DNA of 35,404 nt from an uncultured Eubacteriales bacterium (GCA_934630515.1 CAKTVV010000026.1:1-35404), one strand, 5' to 3'. Shown: positions 17,035-25,853, numbered from the stretch's first letter. The notes: generated by a model not told the origin, from the sequence alone. Translations and numbers: made by a program.

Positions 17035-17922
17035 ATGAAACGCAGTTTGAGCTTAGAGAGCAAACGCAGCCTGACAGGGTATACCTTTATCCTGCCGTGG
17101 CTGATCGGGCTGCTGCTGTTTTTTGCGGTGCCCATCGTCACCTCGCTGGTTTATTCATTGTCCCACGTCACCATCGTGCAGGGCGGTGTCAAGACCGCTC
17201 TGACCGGGCTGCTGTACTATAAAAACGCCCTGTTTACCGATGAAAAATTCCTGCCGTATCTGGCGGCGGCGCTGAAGGATCTGTGTGTGCAGGTGCCGAT
17301 CATTCTGGTGTTTTCTCTGTTTATTGCCGTGATGCTGAACGCCGAATTTAAGGGACGAGGGCTGATGCGCAGCATTTTCTTTCTGCCGCTGATGCTTTCC
17401 TCCAGCGTGCTGCTGTCCATCATCAATGACAAGGGACTTTCCGGCAGCGCGGGAGACACCGGCTCGGTCTTTATGGTGAGCAGCGTATCGGTTGCGGATG
17501 TGTTGGTGCAGGCGGGGCTGCCGGAAAAACTGATCGCTTTTCTGACGACCATCATTGACAGCATTTTCAGTATGACCTGGCAATCCGGCGTGCAGATTAT
17601 TCTGTTTCTGGCGGCGCTACAATCCATTCCCACCTCGTTAAAAGAGGCTGCCAATGTGGAGGGCGCAACGGCGTGGGAATACTTCTGGAAGATTACCGTG
17701 CCGATGATTAGTCCGATGATTCTGGTGAATATTGTGTTTACCGTGATTGATAATTTCACCAGCTATTCCAACGGCGTGATTCAGTATATCACCAGCGAAG
17801 CAGGGGCGCTGCACTATTCCTTCTCGGCGGCTATGACGTGGATTTACTTTTTGGTGATCTGTCTGGTGCTGCTGGCGGTGGTTGGCTTGGTGTCGAAAAA
17901 GGTCTTTTATATGAATGATTGA
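17035..17922 (+). CDS. Sugar ABC transporter permease, UgpA/MalF type (second pair)
   Basis: 295 residues from the ATG at 17035; the AGGGGGTGGG at 17021-17030 serves as ribosome binding site and overlaps an in-frame GTG at 17026 that is therefore unlikely. About six TM helices; the first is FILPWLIGLLLFFAVPIVTS, a classic LacF/UgpA opening. The EAA loop reads LKEAANVEGATAWEYFWKIT, followed by VPMIS. It carries an extra hydrophilic insert near nt 17425-17480 (NDKGLSGSAGDTG), as in YesP/LplB-like permeases. It forms a channel with the next gene. Which receptor it serves (the 416-residue lipoprotein, the CBM fusion or the DUF5696 lipoprotein) cannot be read from sequence. Confidence 0.92.
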   Translation: MKRSLSLESKRSLTGYTFILPWLIGLLLFFAVPIVTSLVYSLSHVTIVQGGVKTALTGLLYYKNALFTDEKFLPYLAAALKDLCVQVPIILVFSLFIAVMLNAEFKGRGLMRSIFFLPLMLSSSVLLSIINDKGLSGSAGDTGSVFMVSSVSVADVLVQAGLPEKLIAFLTTIIDSIFSMTWQSGVQIILFLAALQSIPTSLKEAANVEGATAWEYFWKITVPMISPMILVNIVFTVIDNFTSYSNGVIQYITSEAGALHYSFSAAMTWIYFLVICLVLLAVVGLVSKKVFYMND

Positions 17923-17935
17923 GGAGGTATGCTCC

Positions 17936-18925
17936 GTGAAAGATTCGATAGTGTTGCTGCAAAAAACGGCGGCTGCCTTCAAAAGCGACCGGCGGCAGAT
18001 AGCACGCAGAGGGCAGCGGGTGGCGCTGGCGCTGTTCCGCATTGCCCTGTTTATCGGCTTAAGCTATGTGATCCTGTATCCCATTTTGTATATGCTCAGT
18101 ATGACCTTCCGCAGCGATGCGGATAGCCTGGATCAAAGTGTAGTGTGGCTGCCGAAGCATCTTGTGACCACCAATATCCGGCAGGCATTTATCTCGATGG
18201 ACTATCTGCACTCCATGAGCAACACGGTATGCTACAGCCTGATTGCTGCTCTGCTGCAGGTGGCGGTGACGGCGTTTGTGGGGTATGGCTTTGCCCGATA
18301 TCGCTTTAAGGGGCGGGGGGCGCTGATGGGGCTGGCGCTGTTCACCATCATCGTGCCGGCGCAGACCACCATCATTCCGATGTTTACCAGCTTTTCGCAT
18401 TTTGATCCGTTGGGGGTGATGGCGCTGTATCGCACCGTCACGGGCAGCAATACTTACATCAGCATACTGAATACACCCTTGGCGTTCTGGCTGCCTGCCG
18501 TGTTTGGCATGGGGCTGCGCAGCGGTCTGTTCATCTACATATTTCGGCAGTTTTTCCGGAATATGCCCAAAGAGCTGGAGGAGGCGGCGATGATCGACGG
18601 CTGTGGGGCGTATAAGACATACTTTCGCATAATGGTGCCAAATGCTTCAACGATTTTTCTTACAGCGACCATTTTTTCGGTGGTGTGGTACTATAACGAT
18701 TATTATCTCAACGCCATGTTTGCGGATAAGCATCCCACGCTGACCGTAGCGCTTTCTCATTTGTCTATGTCCATCGGGCAGTTTGTGTCGCTGAGTGACC
18801 AGCAGCTGATTCAGATTCGTGTGCAGGCGGGCTGCCTGCTGGTGATTTTGCCGCCGCTGATTTTCTATTTTTTGGTACAAGGAAAATTCACCCAGGGTAT
18901 TGAAAGATCCGGCATTGTAGGATAA
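17936..18925 (+). CDS. Sugar ABC transporter permease, UgpE/MalG type (second pair)
   Basis: About 329 residues from the GTG at 17936, set by GAGGAGGT (17921-17928) 7 nt upstream; the in-frame ATG at 17915 overlaps the previous stop and lacks a ribosome binding site. TM helices begin near residue 31 (FIGLSYVILYPILYMLSMTF). The EAA loop is LEEAAMIDGCGAYKTYFRIM, followed by VPNAS, as in the YesQ/UgpE group. The long loop near nt 18440-18520 (VTGSNTYISILNTPLAFWLP) is typical of YesQ-like permeases for complex oligosaccharides. It is the last transport gene before the regulator. Confidence 0.92.
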   Translation: MKDSIVLLQKTAAAFKSDRRQIARRGQRVALALFRIALFIGLSYVILYPILYMLSMTFRSDADSLDQSVVWLPKHLVTTNIRQAFISMDYLHSMSNTVCYSLIAALLQVAVTAFVGYGFARYRFKGRGALMGLALFTIIVPAQTTIIPMFTSFSHFDPLGVMALYRTVTGSNTYISILNTPLAFWLPAVFGMGLRSGLFIYIFRQFFRNMPKELEEAAMIDGCGAYKTYFRIMVPNASTIFLTATIFSVVWYYNDYYLNAMFADKHPTLTVALSHLSMSIGQFVSLSDQQLIQIRVQAGCLLVILPPLIFYFLVQGKFTQGIERSGIVG

Positions 18926-18999
18926 AATTAGTGGGTGAGCAGGGCGGACGCTCTTATTGAGGAGCGGTTTTCTGAAAATCTGGGGAAAGGAGGGGAAAC

Positions 19000-21333
19000 G
19001 TGACAGAAACAAAACACCGAACCACACTGCGCCGGCGGATGCGCGCCGATCTGGAAAGGCAAAGGCTACCGCGGCTGATTGCCGTGTTTTTGCTGGCAAT
19101 TTTGCTGCTGGGGCTGGTGCTGGCATCGTTGGCTGGCGTGATGCAGGAGATTTACCGGCGGGAAAAACGCCAAACTCGGCTGCATGCGATCGGCGCCATC
19201 AGCGATTCCATGCAAAAGGCGTTGGGTGATGTGCAGGAGGTTGCCACCTGGATTTATGCGGTGGACTCCGACCGCGTCTTTTCGCTGCTGCGCCAGCAGC
19301 CGGAGCAGCTGCGCCAGCAGCTGGCGGAGCGGATTCGCGACGAGGTCTGCCTGCGCTCTGTCAGTTTGTATGCGGCGGACGAAGAGCAAATTATCGCCGG
19401 CTGCAGCGATGCCACAGTGAACACGGAAGAGATGCTGAGCTGCCTGCCGCTTTCGTATACCGGGATAATTGCGCTGCTGCAGGACAGTCCTCAGGCATAC
19501 GTGTTGTTGCCGCTGGATAAGCCCGGTTCCTCTTCCTTTTACCGGGATCTGGAGAGCTTTGTGTATGTGCAGCGGATCGCATCGGCGCGCACCGGAGAGT
19601 CACTGGGCCTGCTGGTGGCGTGTCTGCGGCGGGAGGAGCTGCGGGCGGTGATTGGACTGTCGCAGTTGACGGCGGGCGAAAATCTGATTGTTCTGAACGA
19701 TCGGGACGAGACCGTTATGCGGGTAGGGGATTTTTACCGCCCGGACGATCTGGCGTATGGCAATCTGCAGCGGGGCTACAACAAGACCCGCTATTATTCG
19801 CCTGCGGGTGAGCGGGTGGAGGTATATGGCGGCAACGAATATGGGCAGCCGTATAAAACGGCGCTGTGTGTGCGCTATGACGACGGCATTTGGGCCAATT
19901 ACCCCGCCCGCATCGGCTGGATTGTCGCCGGGACGGCGCTGGGTGTGCTGCTGCTATTGTATTTGCTGGGGGTGCTGGTGTTTCAGACCAGAACGCTGAG
20001 CCAGATTTCCTCCTTGCTGCGGCATAAAGATGAGGGTGAGATCAATCGCTCACTGATTGAGGACGCCAACTCGCTGGAGGGAATGGTTTCCCGGGAAATT
20101 ATTTATGCCCATTCGCTGAAAAAACAGAACGAGGGGCACCTGGCTTCGATGAAACGGCGGATGTTGGTGGAGCTGCTGACCGCTCGGTCGCCGGTGGATA
20201 CTCGAGAGATTGAGTGTGCCTTTTCACGGCAGGGCACTCCGGTGGAAAATGTGTATTTCTCGGTGGCGATTTTTGCTTGCGGCGGAATGCAACCGGAGGA
20301 AGGACGTGAGCGGCTGGACAAGGAATATGAGCTGCTGCGTTTTGTGGTGGAAAATATTTTCCGGGATTACGGAGAGTGTTACGCCTTGCTGATGCAGGAG
20401 TGGGTGGTGTGCCTGTTCTCCGATGAGCGGGCATTGACGGTGGCGGATATGTGTCGCTATGCCGCTACCGCAGCGCAGGTCTGCGTCGAAGAGCTGGGGC
20501 ATCCGATGACCTGCGGGGTTGGTAACGTCAGCCGCGGTCTGCGGGATATCAGCCAGTCGTATTATCGGGCGGTGTGTGCGTTGGAGCAGGCTGCCGCCGA
20601 TGGGCGGCAGGTCTGCGGTCCCCAGGATTGCTTGCGGTCTGCCAAGGAAGGGGAGACCGGCAACGTCATTGAGGAAAAATACCGGTTGCTGACCGTGATT
20701 CGCGGCCGCGAACCGGAAAAGGGACGTCCGCTGTTCGAAAAGCTGTTGCACGGTATGGCAGCGGACCCGCATATTTCCGGCGAGTTTATGCGGGTGCAGG
20801 TATATGAGCTGCTGCATACGGTGATACGGGAGCTGTCCGGCGAGTTTGAAAACGACGATGTGGCGGACCGGTTGCTGCGGCGTGCAGAGGCGGTGTTCTA
20901 CTGTCAGGATCAGACGGAGTTGGAGCAGCTGGTTCTGGCGGTGTTTGACGAGGCAATCGCTGCGGTTCGCCGCCCGGATGAAGAGAACGCATTTTTGCAG
21001 ACGATTTTCCGCATTGTGGAGCAGGAATATGGCAACCCGGATCTCTCCGTGGGATTTTTGGCAGAAAAAACCGGGATCAACGCCCGTACCCTGTCGGCAA
21101 AGTTTATCAAAAGCACCGGTAAGGGATTGCTGGATCATATTCACAGCGTACGTATCGGTCACGCCAAGACGCTGCTGGTGCAAGGGCGGCTGAGCGTACA
21201 GGAGGTTGCCACCGCTGTGGGCTATGAGAATGTCAATACGTTTATACGAGTATTCAAACGATACTGTTATATGACCCCCGGCGCCTATCAAGAGTCGGTG
21301 CTTTCCCGGGATGGGCAGCCGCCGCAGCTGTGA
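19000..21333 (+). CDS. Transmembrane AraC-family regulator (YesS-like)
   Basis: 777 residues, GTG start with AAAGGAGGGG at 18986-18995. A TM helix at about residues 24-48 and a second at about 305-328 bracket an extracytoplasmic sensor domain of roughly 255 residues. The cytoplasmic part has a linker, a middle domain with cysteine-rich strands (VYFSVAIFACGG) and a C-terminal AraC/XylS double helix-turn-helix at about residues 663-765 (SVGFLAEKTGINARTLSAKF, then VQEVATAVGYENVNTFIRVF). This is the layout of B. subtilis YesS and YtdP, one-component membrane regulators of polysaccharide loci. It should sense the extracellular ligand and activate the operon from its promoter, which lies upstream of the window. 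It follows the second permease by 74 nt. Confidence 0.9.
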   Translation: MTETKHRTTLRRRMRADLERQRLPRLIAVFLLAILLLGLVLASLAGVMQEIYRREKRQTRLHAIGAISDSMQKALGDVQEVATWIYAVDSDRVFSLLRQQPEQLRQQLAERIRDEVCLRSVSLYAADEEQIIAGCSDATVNTEEMLSCLPLSYTGIIALLQDSPQAYVLLPLDKPGSSSFYRDLESFVYVQRIASARTGESLGLLVACLRREELRAVIGLSQLTAGENLIVLNDRDETVMRVGDFYRPDDLAYGNLQRGYNKTRYYSPAGERVEVYGGNEYGQPYKTALCVRYDDGIWANYPARIGWIVAGTALGVLLLLYLLGVLVFQTRTLSQISSLLRHKDEGEINRSLIEDANSLEGMVSREIIYAHSLKKQNEGHLASMKRRMLVELLTARSPVDTREIECAFSRQGTPVENVYFSVAIFACGGMQPEEGRERLDKEYELLRFVVENIFRDYGECYALLMQEWVVCLFSDERALTVADMCRYAATAAQVCVEELGHPMTCGVGNVSRGLRDISQSYYRAVCALEQAAADGRQVCGPQDCLRSAKEGETGNVIEEKYRLLTVIRGREPEKGRPLFEKLLHGMAADPHISGEFMRVQVYELLHTVIRELSGEFENDDVADRLLRRAEAVFYCQDQTELEQLVLAVFDEAIAAVRRPDEENAFLQTIFRIVEQEYGNPDLSVGFLAEKTGINARTLSAKFIKSTGKGLLDHIHSVRIGHAKTLLVQGRLSVQEVATAVGYENVNTFIRVFKRYCYMTPGAYQESVLSRDGQPPQL

Positions 21334-21374
21334 CAGAGGCTGCGGAAATGGTCGACAGAAGTGGAGGAATGGTA

Positions 21375-23813
21375 ATGGAGCGAATTTCGCTGAATGGTTT
21401 GTGGCAGGTGAGCGGTTCGGACGGCAGCACCTTTAGCGGCACGGTGCCCGGGTGTGTGCATACGGATTTGTTCACGGCGCAGGAGATGTTCTTTGAAGAA
21501 AACGCCCGCCGGGTACAGTCGGTGGAGCAAAACGATTATTGCTATCGGCGTACCTTTACGGTGGCAGCCGTCGGAGAGGACCCAGTTCTGGTGTTTGAGG
21601 GGCTGGATACCTATTGCAGTATTTTCCTCAACGGAACAAAGCTGGGGGACGGCGACGATATGTTTCTCACATATCGGTTTCCGGTGCAGGGAATTTTGCG
21701 ATCGGGGAAGAATGAGCTGACGGTGGCGTTTCGCTCTCCGGTGCGAGAGGTAGCGGGACGCCCGCCGCGCAGCGGCGCCTTTACCACCGAGCGGCTGTAT
21801 ACCCGACGGATGCAGTGCACCTACGGATGGGATTGGGTGGAGCGATTTGTGACCTGCGGCATTTATCGCCCGGTGTATTTGGAGATGGGTGGCGAGATGT
21901 ATGCCGATCGGATATATTGCTTTACTGAGAGTGTGGATGATTACAGCGCCCAGCTGAAGGTTGCCGTGCATCTGCGGCATCCGCAGGCGGGCGGCATTGT
22001 GTCGGTGCAGGTGCTGGCAGGAGAAACGCCGGTGGTATCTGCCGCTCACTATTGTGCCGAACCGCAGCTGGTGCTGCATCTGGATATACCGGAGCCGCAG
22101 CTGTGGTTTCCGGTGCCCTATGGACCCCAGCCCTTATATACGCTGCGGGTCACGGTGGGGGAGCAGGTGCTGGAGGAGCCGTTCGGTATTCGCACGGTCA
22201 AAATCCTACAGCTGCCGGATGCGCCCGGGTCGGCAGAGGAGGTGCTTTGCCGTCAGCTGCAGCAAACGCCGTCCGGCAGAGAGTATGATGATAACGAGCA
22301 GTTCTCCGGGTTCATCCTGCTGGTGAACGGCGTGCGCATCTTCTGCACGGGTGCCAACTGGGTGCCCTGTGAGCCGTTTCCCTCTGCCGAAACCCCTGAA
22401 AAGATCACGCAGCTGCTGGAAAAAGCCCGTCGGATGGGGATCAACATGCTGCGTGTCTGGGGTGGCGGGCTTTTTGAACAGGAGCACTTTTATCGGGAAT
22501 GTACCCGGCTGGGGATTTTGGTCACCCAGGATATGCTGATGGCATGCGGCGACTATCCGGAGGAGGATTCACATTTCGCCGAACAGCTGCGGCAGGAGGC
22601 TGTGCAGGCGGCACGGCTGCTGCGCAACCATACCTGTCTGGTATGGTGGAGCGGCGATAACGAAAATTCGGTGGAAGGTTGGGATACCGAAAGCAGTTAT
22701 CGGGGGCGCACGGCGGCGCGCCGCATCCTTGCGCCGGTGCTGGAGCAAGAGGACTATGCGCGCCCGTTTCTGTATTCCTCTCCCTATGGCGGGCGGCGCT
22801 ATGCCTCCAAGACGGTGGGGACGACGCATAATACGCAGTTTTTAGGCTCAACATTTGCCTATATGGAGCGGGAGGATCTCTCCGACTATCGGGATTTCTT
22901 CCGGGGGCTGACCGCTCGTTTCGTGGCAGAGGAGCCATCGATGGGCGCCGTGCCGCCGGAAACGCTGCATACCTTTATTGCCCCGGAGCATGAGGAGCGG
23001 TATGACCTTTGGCTGGCGCATACCAAGGGTAATCCTTCTTTGCCCCGTGAACTGCTGGATATGATGCTGCAATTTGCCGATGGGCTTTTTGGCAGGCATA
23101 CCGATTTTGCCGACCGGTATTTCAAGGCGCGTTATCTGCAGTATGAATGGGTACGGCTGACGGTAGAAAATGCCCGCCGGCATGCTTGGTTCTGTAGCGG
23201 CATTCTTTATTGGATGCTGGATGATTGCTGGCCGGCGGCGATGGGGTGGTCGCTGCTGGATTATACGGGGCGGCATAAGGGCGGCGCCTGGGCGCTGCGG
23301 CACCATGCGGCGCCCTGCACCCTTACCTTGGAAAACGGACGAGCGTTCGTGTCGAACATCTTGCCGACGGCGGTGTCGGCGACGGTGTCCGTGCAGCGCG
23401 TAGCGCTGGGGGGCGGCGCTGTCAGCGCAGTCATAACCCAAGAGGCATCATTTGTTAGCGGTTGTACGGAGGTGCCCTTTTCTGCGGGCACCCTGCAGCC
23501 GGATGAGGTGCTGGTGGGTACGCTCACCGCCGCCCAGACGGTACGCACATTCTATACCGACGGCTGTCCGCTGCTGACACCTTGCCGGGAGGCGGTGCAG
23601 GTGAACCGGAGCGGACAGTGTCTGGAGCTGAGCGCCGATCGGTATGTGCATGTGGTGGAGCTGAGCAGGGCGGAGACGGTGTCTGATAACTATTTCAGTC
23701 TGCTGCCCGGAGAGAAAAAACAGGTACACTTCTCCGGCGCAGAGCCGAGCTGGACGGCATACACCCTGTGCGGCAAAGCGCATCAAGGAAGCAATGAAAA
23801 TCATAGCGCATAG
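21375..23813 (+). CDS. GH2 beta-mannosidase-like glycoside hydrolase
   Basis: 812 residues from the ATG at 21375 (GTGGAGG upstream; the GTG at 21330 and ATG at 21369 have poor spacing). No signal peptide, so it acts in the cytoplasm on imported oligosaccharide. The start ISLNGLWQVSG and VPGCVHTDLF, then MQCTYGWDWVERFVTCGIYRPV, is the jelly-roll of GH2 beta-mannosidases; MGINMLRVWGGGLFE is the barrel strand before the catalytic region. WWSGDNE places the acid/base at Glu430 (W-x-G-N-N-E in relatives) and FVAEEPSMG the nucleophile at about Glu519, a spacing close to characterised beta-mannosidases. The nucleophile motif departs from the common S-E-F-G. Role inferred: release of beta-linked mannose. 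It is the only clear cytoplasmic enzyme of the operon. Confidence 0.9.
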   Translation: MERISLNGLWQVSGSDGSTFSGTVPGCVHTDLFTAQEMFFEENARRVQSVEQNDYCYRRTFTVAAVGEDPVLVFEGLDTYCSIFLNGTKLGDGDDMFLTYRFPVQGILRSGKNELTVAFRSPVREVAGRPPRSGAFTTERLYTRRMQCTYGWDWVERFVTCGIYRPVYLEMGGEMYADRIYCFTESVDDYSAQLKVAVHLRHPQAGGIVSVQVLAGETPVVSAAHYCAEPQLVLHLDIPEPQLWFPVPYGPQPLYTLRVTVGEQVLEEPFGIRTVKILQLPDAPGSAEEVLCRQLQQTPSGREYDDNEQFSGFILLVNGVRIFCTGANWVPCEPFPSAETPEKITQLLEKARRMGINMLRVWGGGLFEQEHFYRECTRLGILVTQDMLMACGDYPEEDSHFAEQLRQEAVQAARLLRNHTCLVWWSGDNENSVEGWDTESSYRGRTAARRILAPVLEQEDYARPFLYSSPYGGRRYASKTVGTTHNTQFLGSTFAYMEREDLSDYRDFFRGLTARFVAEEPSMGAVPPETLHTFIAPEHEERYDLWLAHTKGNPSLPRELLDMMLQFADGLFGRHTDFADRYFKARYLQYEWVRLTVENARRHAWFCSGILYWMLDDCWPAAMGWSLLDYTGRHKGGAWALRHHAAPCTLTLENGRAFVSNILPTAVSATVSVQRVALGGGAVSAVITQEASFVSGCTEVPFSAGTLQPDEVLVGTLTAAQTVRTFYTDGCPLLTPCREAVQVNRSGQCLELSADRYVHVVELSRAETVSDNYFSLLPGEKKQVHFSGAEPSWTAYTLCGKAHQGSNENHSA

Positions 23814-23817
23814 TAAC

Positions 23818-23849
23818 AGCGGGAGCTGCCAGAAATGGCGGCTCCCGCT
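23818..23849 (+). terminator. Probable operon-end hairpin
   Basis: Five nt after the beta-mannosidase stop, AGCGGGAGCTGCC pairs with GGCGGCTCCCGCT (one G-T pair, 13 bp) around the 6-nt loop AGAAAT. The stem is strong, but the sequence after it (GTCTGTAAGG) is not a clear U tract, so it may act partly as an mRNA-stabilising end. Confidence 0.55.
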
Positions 23850-23974
23850 GTCTGTAAGGTGTGACAATTGCTGCCCGAAACCGTCCGGGTATAATATCTC
23901 TCGGTTTTTCTTTGCTTACCGGACAAATGGAAAACACCCGCTCGGCTTTCCGTTGCATATCTGAGTGAAAGAGA

Positions 23975-24013
23975 AATTCCCGAAATCCGTGCATATGTCG
24001 GACTTCGGGAATT
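23975..24013 (-). terminator. Hairpin, likely terminator for the - strand sigma operon
   Basis: AATTCCCGAAATCCG (23975-23989) pairs with CGGACTTCGGGAATT (23999-24013) with one A-C mismatch and a 9-nt loop. Read on the - strand the stem is followed by TTCTCTTTC, a pyrimidine/T-rich run; on the + strand no T run follows. It lies about 110 nt past the end of the - strand membrane-protein gene. Confidence 0.5.
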
Positions 24014-24123
24014 GTTGGTATGTCTATGGGCTACAAAAAAGATATTTTCGGCAGTTTTGCGTATGACTTCGAACTCTCGCAAAAACTTATATTCGGTTAA
24101 TCATATATGCGACTTTTATTTTA

Positions 24124-25302
24124 TTATTCGGAAATAAGAACATCCCCGCCGGAGATTACCACGTCAGATGCAGAAATGGCACTGTCAACGGTATTCGATT
24201 CGTCAATTTCGCCTTCGTATGTTATCTGAACATTTTCTCCCACTCGGATAGCTCCGCTTTCTGCATAACGGGAGATGCGCAGATCATTCAGAAGGATTTT
24301 GTACGTGATTCCGTCATCGGGATTGGCGCAGAGAATGGAATCGTCTAACAGAATATACTCATCGGTTATCTCCGTAATCTTACCGACAATGGTATTCTGA
24401 TACGGCTCATACTCTGCTTCGGTGGAATTCTCTTTTGCATATTTGATAATCTTACTGGCTGCATCTTCTCCGATATTGAAGAGGTATTGGTAATTAAAAG
24501 CGTTTGTCCACAGATAGCCATCTACAGTAACATACATGGCAACTTTATATACGCCGAGAGTTTCAGATGTGATCGTAAAACTGTAATACTCTCTATCATG
24601 TGCAACCCATTTCTCATCCTCAACAAATGGTGCATTTTCGCATCCGGCAAGAACTTCCCATACATAGTCATCATTGCTCAGTGTATAGTGTTTTTTGTTC
24701 GGACTGTCGCCGTTTACAGAGAACCGCTTCAATTCAATTGCTTTTGGGAGGTCTACCAGCTTGAAGAGCTCACCGAGCGTGTGCGGAGGTTCATAATTAT
24801 CCCTCTTGAAGGTATAACAACTACCTTCCATCCTCACGGCGACAAGCTGGCTCTTATCGGCATATTTTAACTGATACACTTCAAATTTTTCAGTGTATCT
24901 ATCTCCTTCAATTTCGTCAATGCCCAATACGGTATATGTTCCAATCAAATCGCCAAGGAGTTCTTCAGACACAAGGCGACCGTGACTTCGGTATACAATA
25001 CCGTCAATTGTTACTTCAGTGTATTTCTCAAAAACGGTTTGATATTCCCATGGCCATACAATTCCTGATTCGCCTGCCATAATGTTAATGTCTTTATACC
25101 TATCGTTTGTGCCTCCTGGTGTAGGTTCACCGCCTAAAAGCGATGGAAGAACAAGCGCGCCTACAACAATGATCACGGCAAAGCAGGCTGCTATTGAACC
25201 CAATTTGAGCAAATGATTTTGTTTTTTCTTGCATTCTGCTGCCGCCTCGACAAGATCCTCATCGAGGTTACCGATGGCATTAGAAAATCTCGGTATTTTC
25301 AT
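24124..25302 (-). CDS. Membrane-anchored probable anti-sigma factor
   Basis: 392 residues. The cytoplasmic N-terminus has SNAIGNLDEDLVEAAAECKK, of a kind seen in clostridial proteins paired with ECF sigma factors. One TM helix (about residues 33-56, SIAACFAVIIVVGALVLPSL) is followed by a large extracytoplasmic part. The first half (about 80-290) is beta-rich with no family I recognise. The C-terminal about 75 residues (TIVGKITEITDEYILLDD, then RVGENVQITYEGEI) look like a small beta-barrel of the DUF3221 type. Its ATG overlaps the sigma factor stop (ATGA), so the two are translationally coupled, which supports the anti-sigma assignment. No zinc-binding HxxxCxxC motif is seen. Codon and base use is more AT-rich than the GC-rich genes on either side. 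Confidence 0.75.
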   Translation of the reverse strand: MKIPRFSNAIGNLDEDLVEAAAECKKKQNHLLKLGSIAACFAVIIVVGALVLPSLLGGEPTPGGTNDRYKDINIMAGESGIVWPWEYQTVFEKYTEVTIDGIVYRSHGRLVSEELLGDLIGTYTVLGIDEIEGDRYTEKFEVYQLKYADKSQLVAVRMEGSCYTFKRDNYEPPHTLGELFKLVDLPKAIELKRFSVNGDSPNKKHYTLSNDDYVWEVLAGCENAPFVEDEKWVAHDREYYSFTITSETLGVYKVAMYVTVDGYLWTNAFNYQYLFNIGEDAASKIIKYAKENSTEAEYEPYQNTIVGKITEITDEYILLDDSILCANPDDGITYKILLNDLRISRYAESGAIRVGENVQITYEGEIDESNTVDSAISASDVVISGGDVLISE

Positions 25303-25853
25303 ATTTCAACGCCCTCCTTAATGAGATAGTCCCTTAGTTTGTTTCGGGTGTAGAACAACATATTTTTGACCTTACTTTTGGTAAACCCAAAGCGCTCTGC
25401 AATTTCTCCGATAGAATCGAAGTAGAAATATTTCCGGATAAAGACATTTCGCACGTCCTCCTTTTGTGTGCGCAGGAAGCGGCTGACCAGTTTGCCTACG
25501 TCCTCGTCACTCACGTCGGGGGCATACCGATCATCCGGCAGTACCGATTCCAGTTCATCCAGGGACAACATTACATCCGCTGACCGTTTTTCACGCTTCA
25601 TAAACTCCAACCGCTTCAGAGACAGGTTTCTCGCAATCTTACAGACAAAGGACATAAAATTACTCGGTCTTGTAGGCGGAATTGCATTCCACACTCCCAC
25701 GTATGTATCGTTGACACATTCTTTCGAATCCTCGTGATTGTTCAGAATGTTATAGGCAATACTGTGGCAGAGCTTGCCGTACTTTGCATCCGTTTCCTTG
25801 ATTGCCTGCTCATCCCGTTCAAAGTAGAGTTCTATGATTCTCAGATCATCCAT
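25299..25853 (-). CDS. ECF-type RNA polymerase sigma factor
   Basis: 184 residues from the ATG at 25853, chosen because GGGAGGTG stands 6 nt upstream; 13 extra in-frame codons upstream lack support. Region 2 spans about residues 15-80 (CHSIAYNILNNHEDSKECVN, then DTYVGVWNAIPP), with the acidic DSKECVNDTY core that binds RNA polymerase and the -10 element. Region 4 at about 120-178 is a helix-turn-helix (SIGEIAERFGFTKSKVKNML, then FYTRNKLRDYL). The length fits the ECF group. The target genes are not visible; autoregulation with the coupled membrane protein is likely. The gene is AT-rich compared with the flanking operons. Confidence 0.92.
   Translation of the reverse strand: MDDLRIIELYFERDEQAIKETDAKYGKLCHSIAYNILNNHEDSKECVNDTYVGVWNAIPPTRPSNFMSFVCKIARNLSLKRLEFMKREKRSADVMLSLDELESVLPDDRYAPDVSDEDVGKLVSRFLRTQKEDVRNVFIRKYFYFDSIGEIAERFGFTKSKVKNMLFYTRNKLRDYLIKEGVEI

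Larger units (their letters stand above)
23814..24123. other. 310-nt intergenic region between convergent units
   Basis: This stretch separates the + strand operon from the - strand sigma/anti-sigma pair. It holds the two hairpins annotated separately (23818-23849 and 23975-24013). The base composition shifts to AT-rich toward 24120. I see no convincing gene; the short open frames here lack ribosome binding sites. Confidence 0.7.

Noticed and set aside
14892..17141. Long antisense open frame of about 750 codons
   Set aside because: It mirrors the DUF5696 lipoprotein gene, has shadow-like composition and no recognisable domain.
18949..18966. Hairpin CGCTC/GAGCG followed by GTTTTC before the AraC regulator
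   Set aside because: The stem is only 5 bp with a long loop and a short T run; not enough for a terminator call.
23814..24123. Short open frames on the - strand in the intergenic region
   Set aside because: They run into the beta-mannosidase end or the hairpins, lack ribosome binding sites and show no protein-like pattern.
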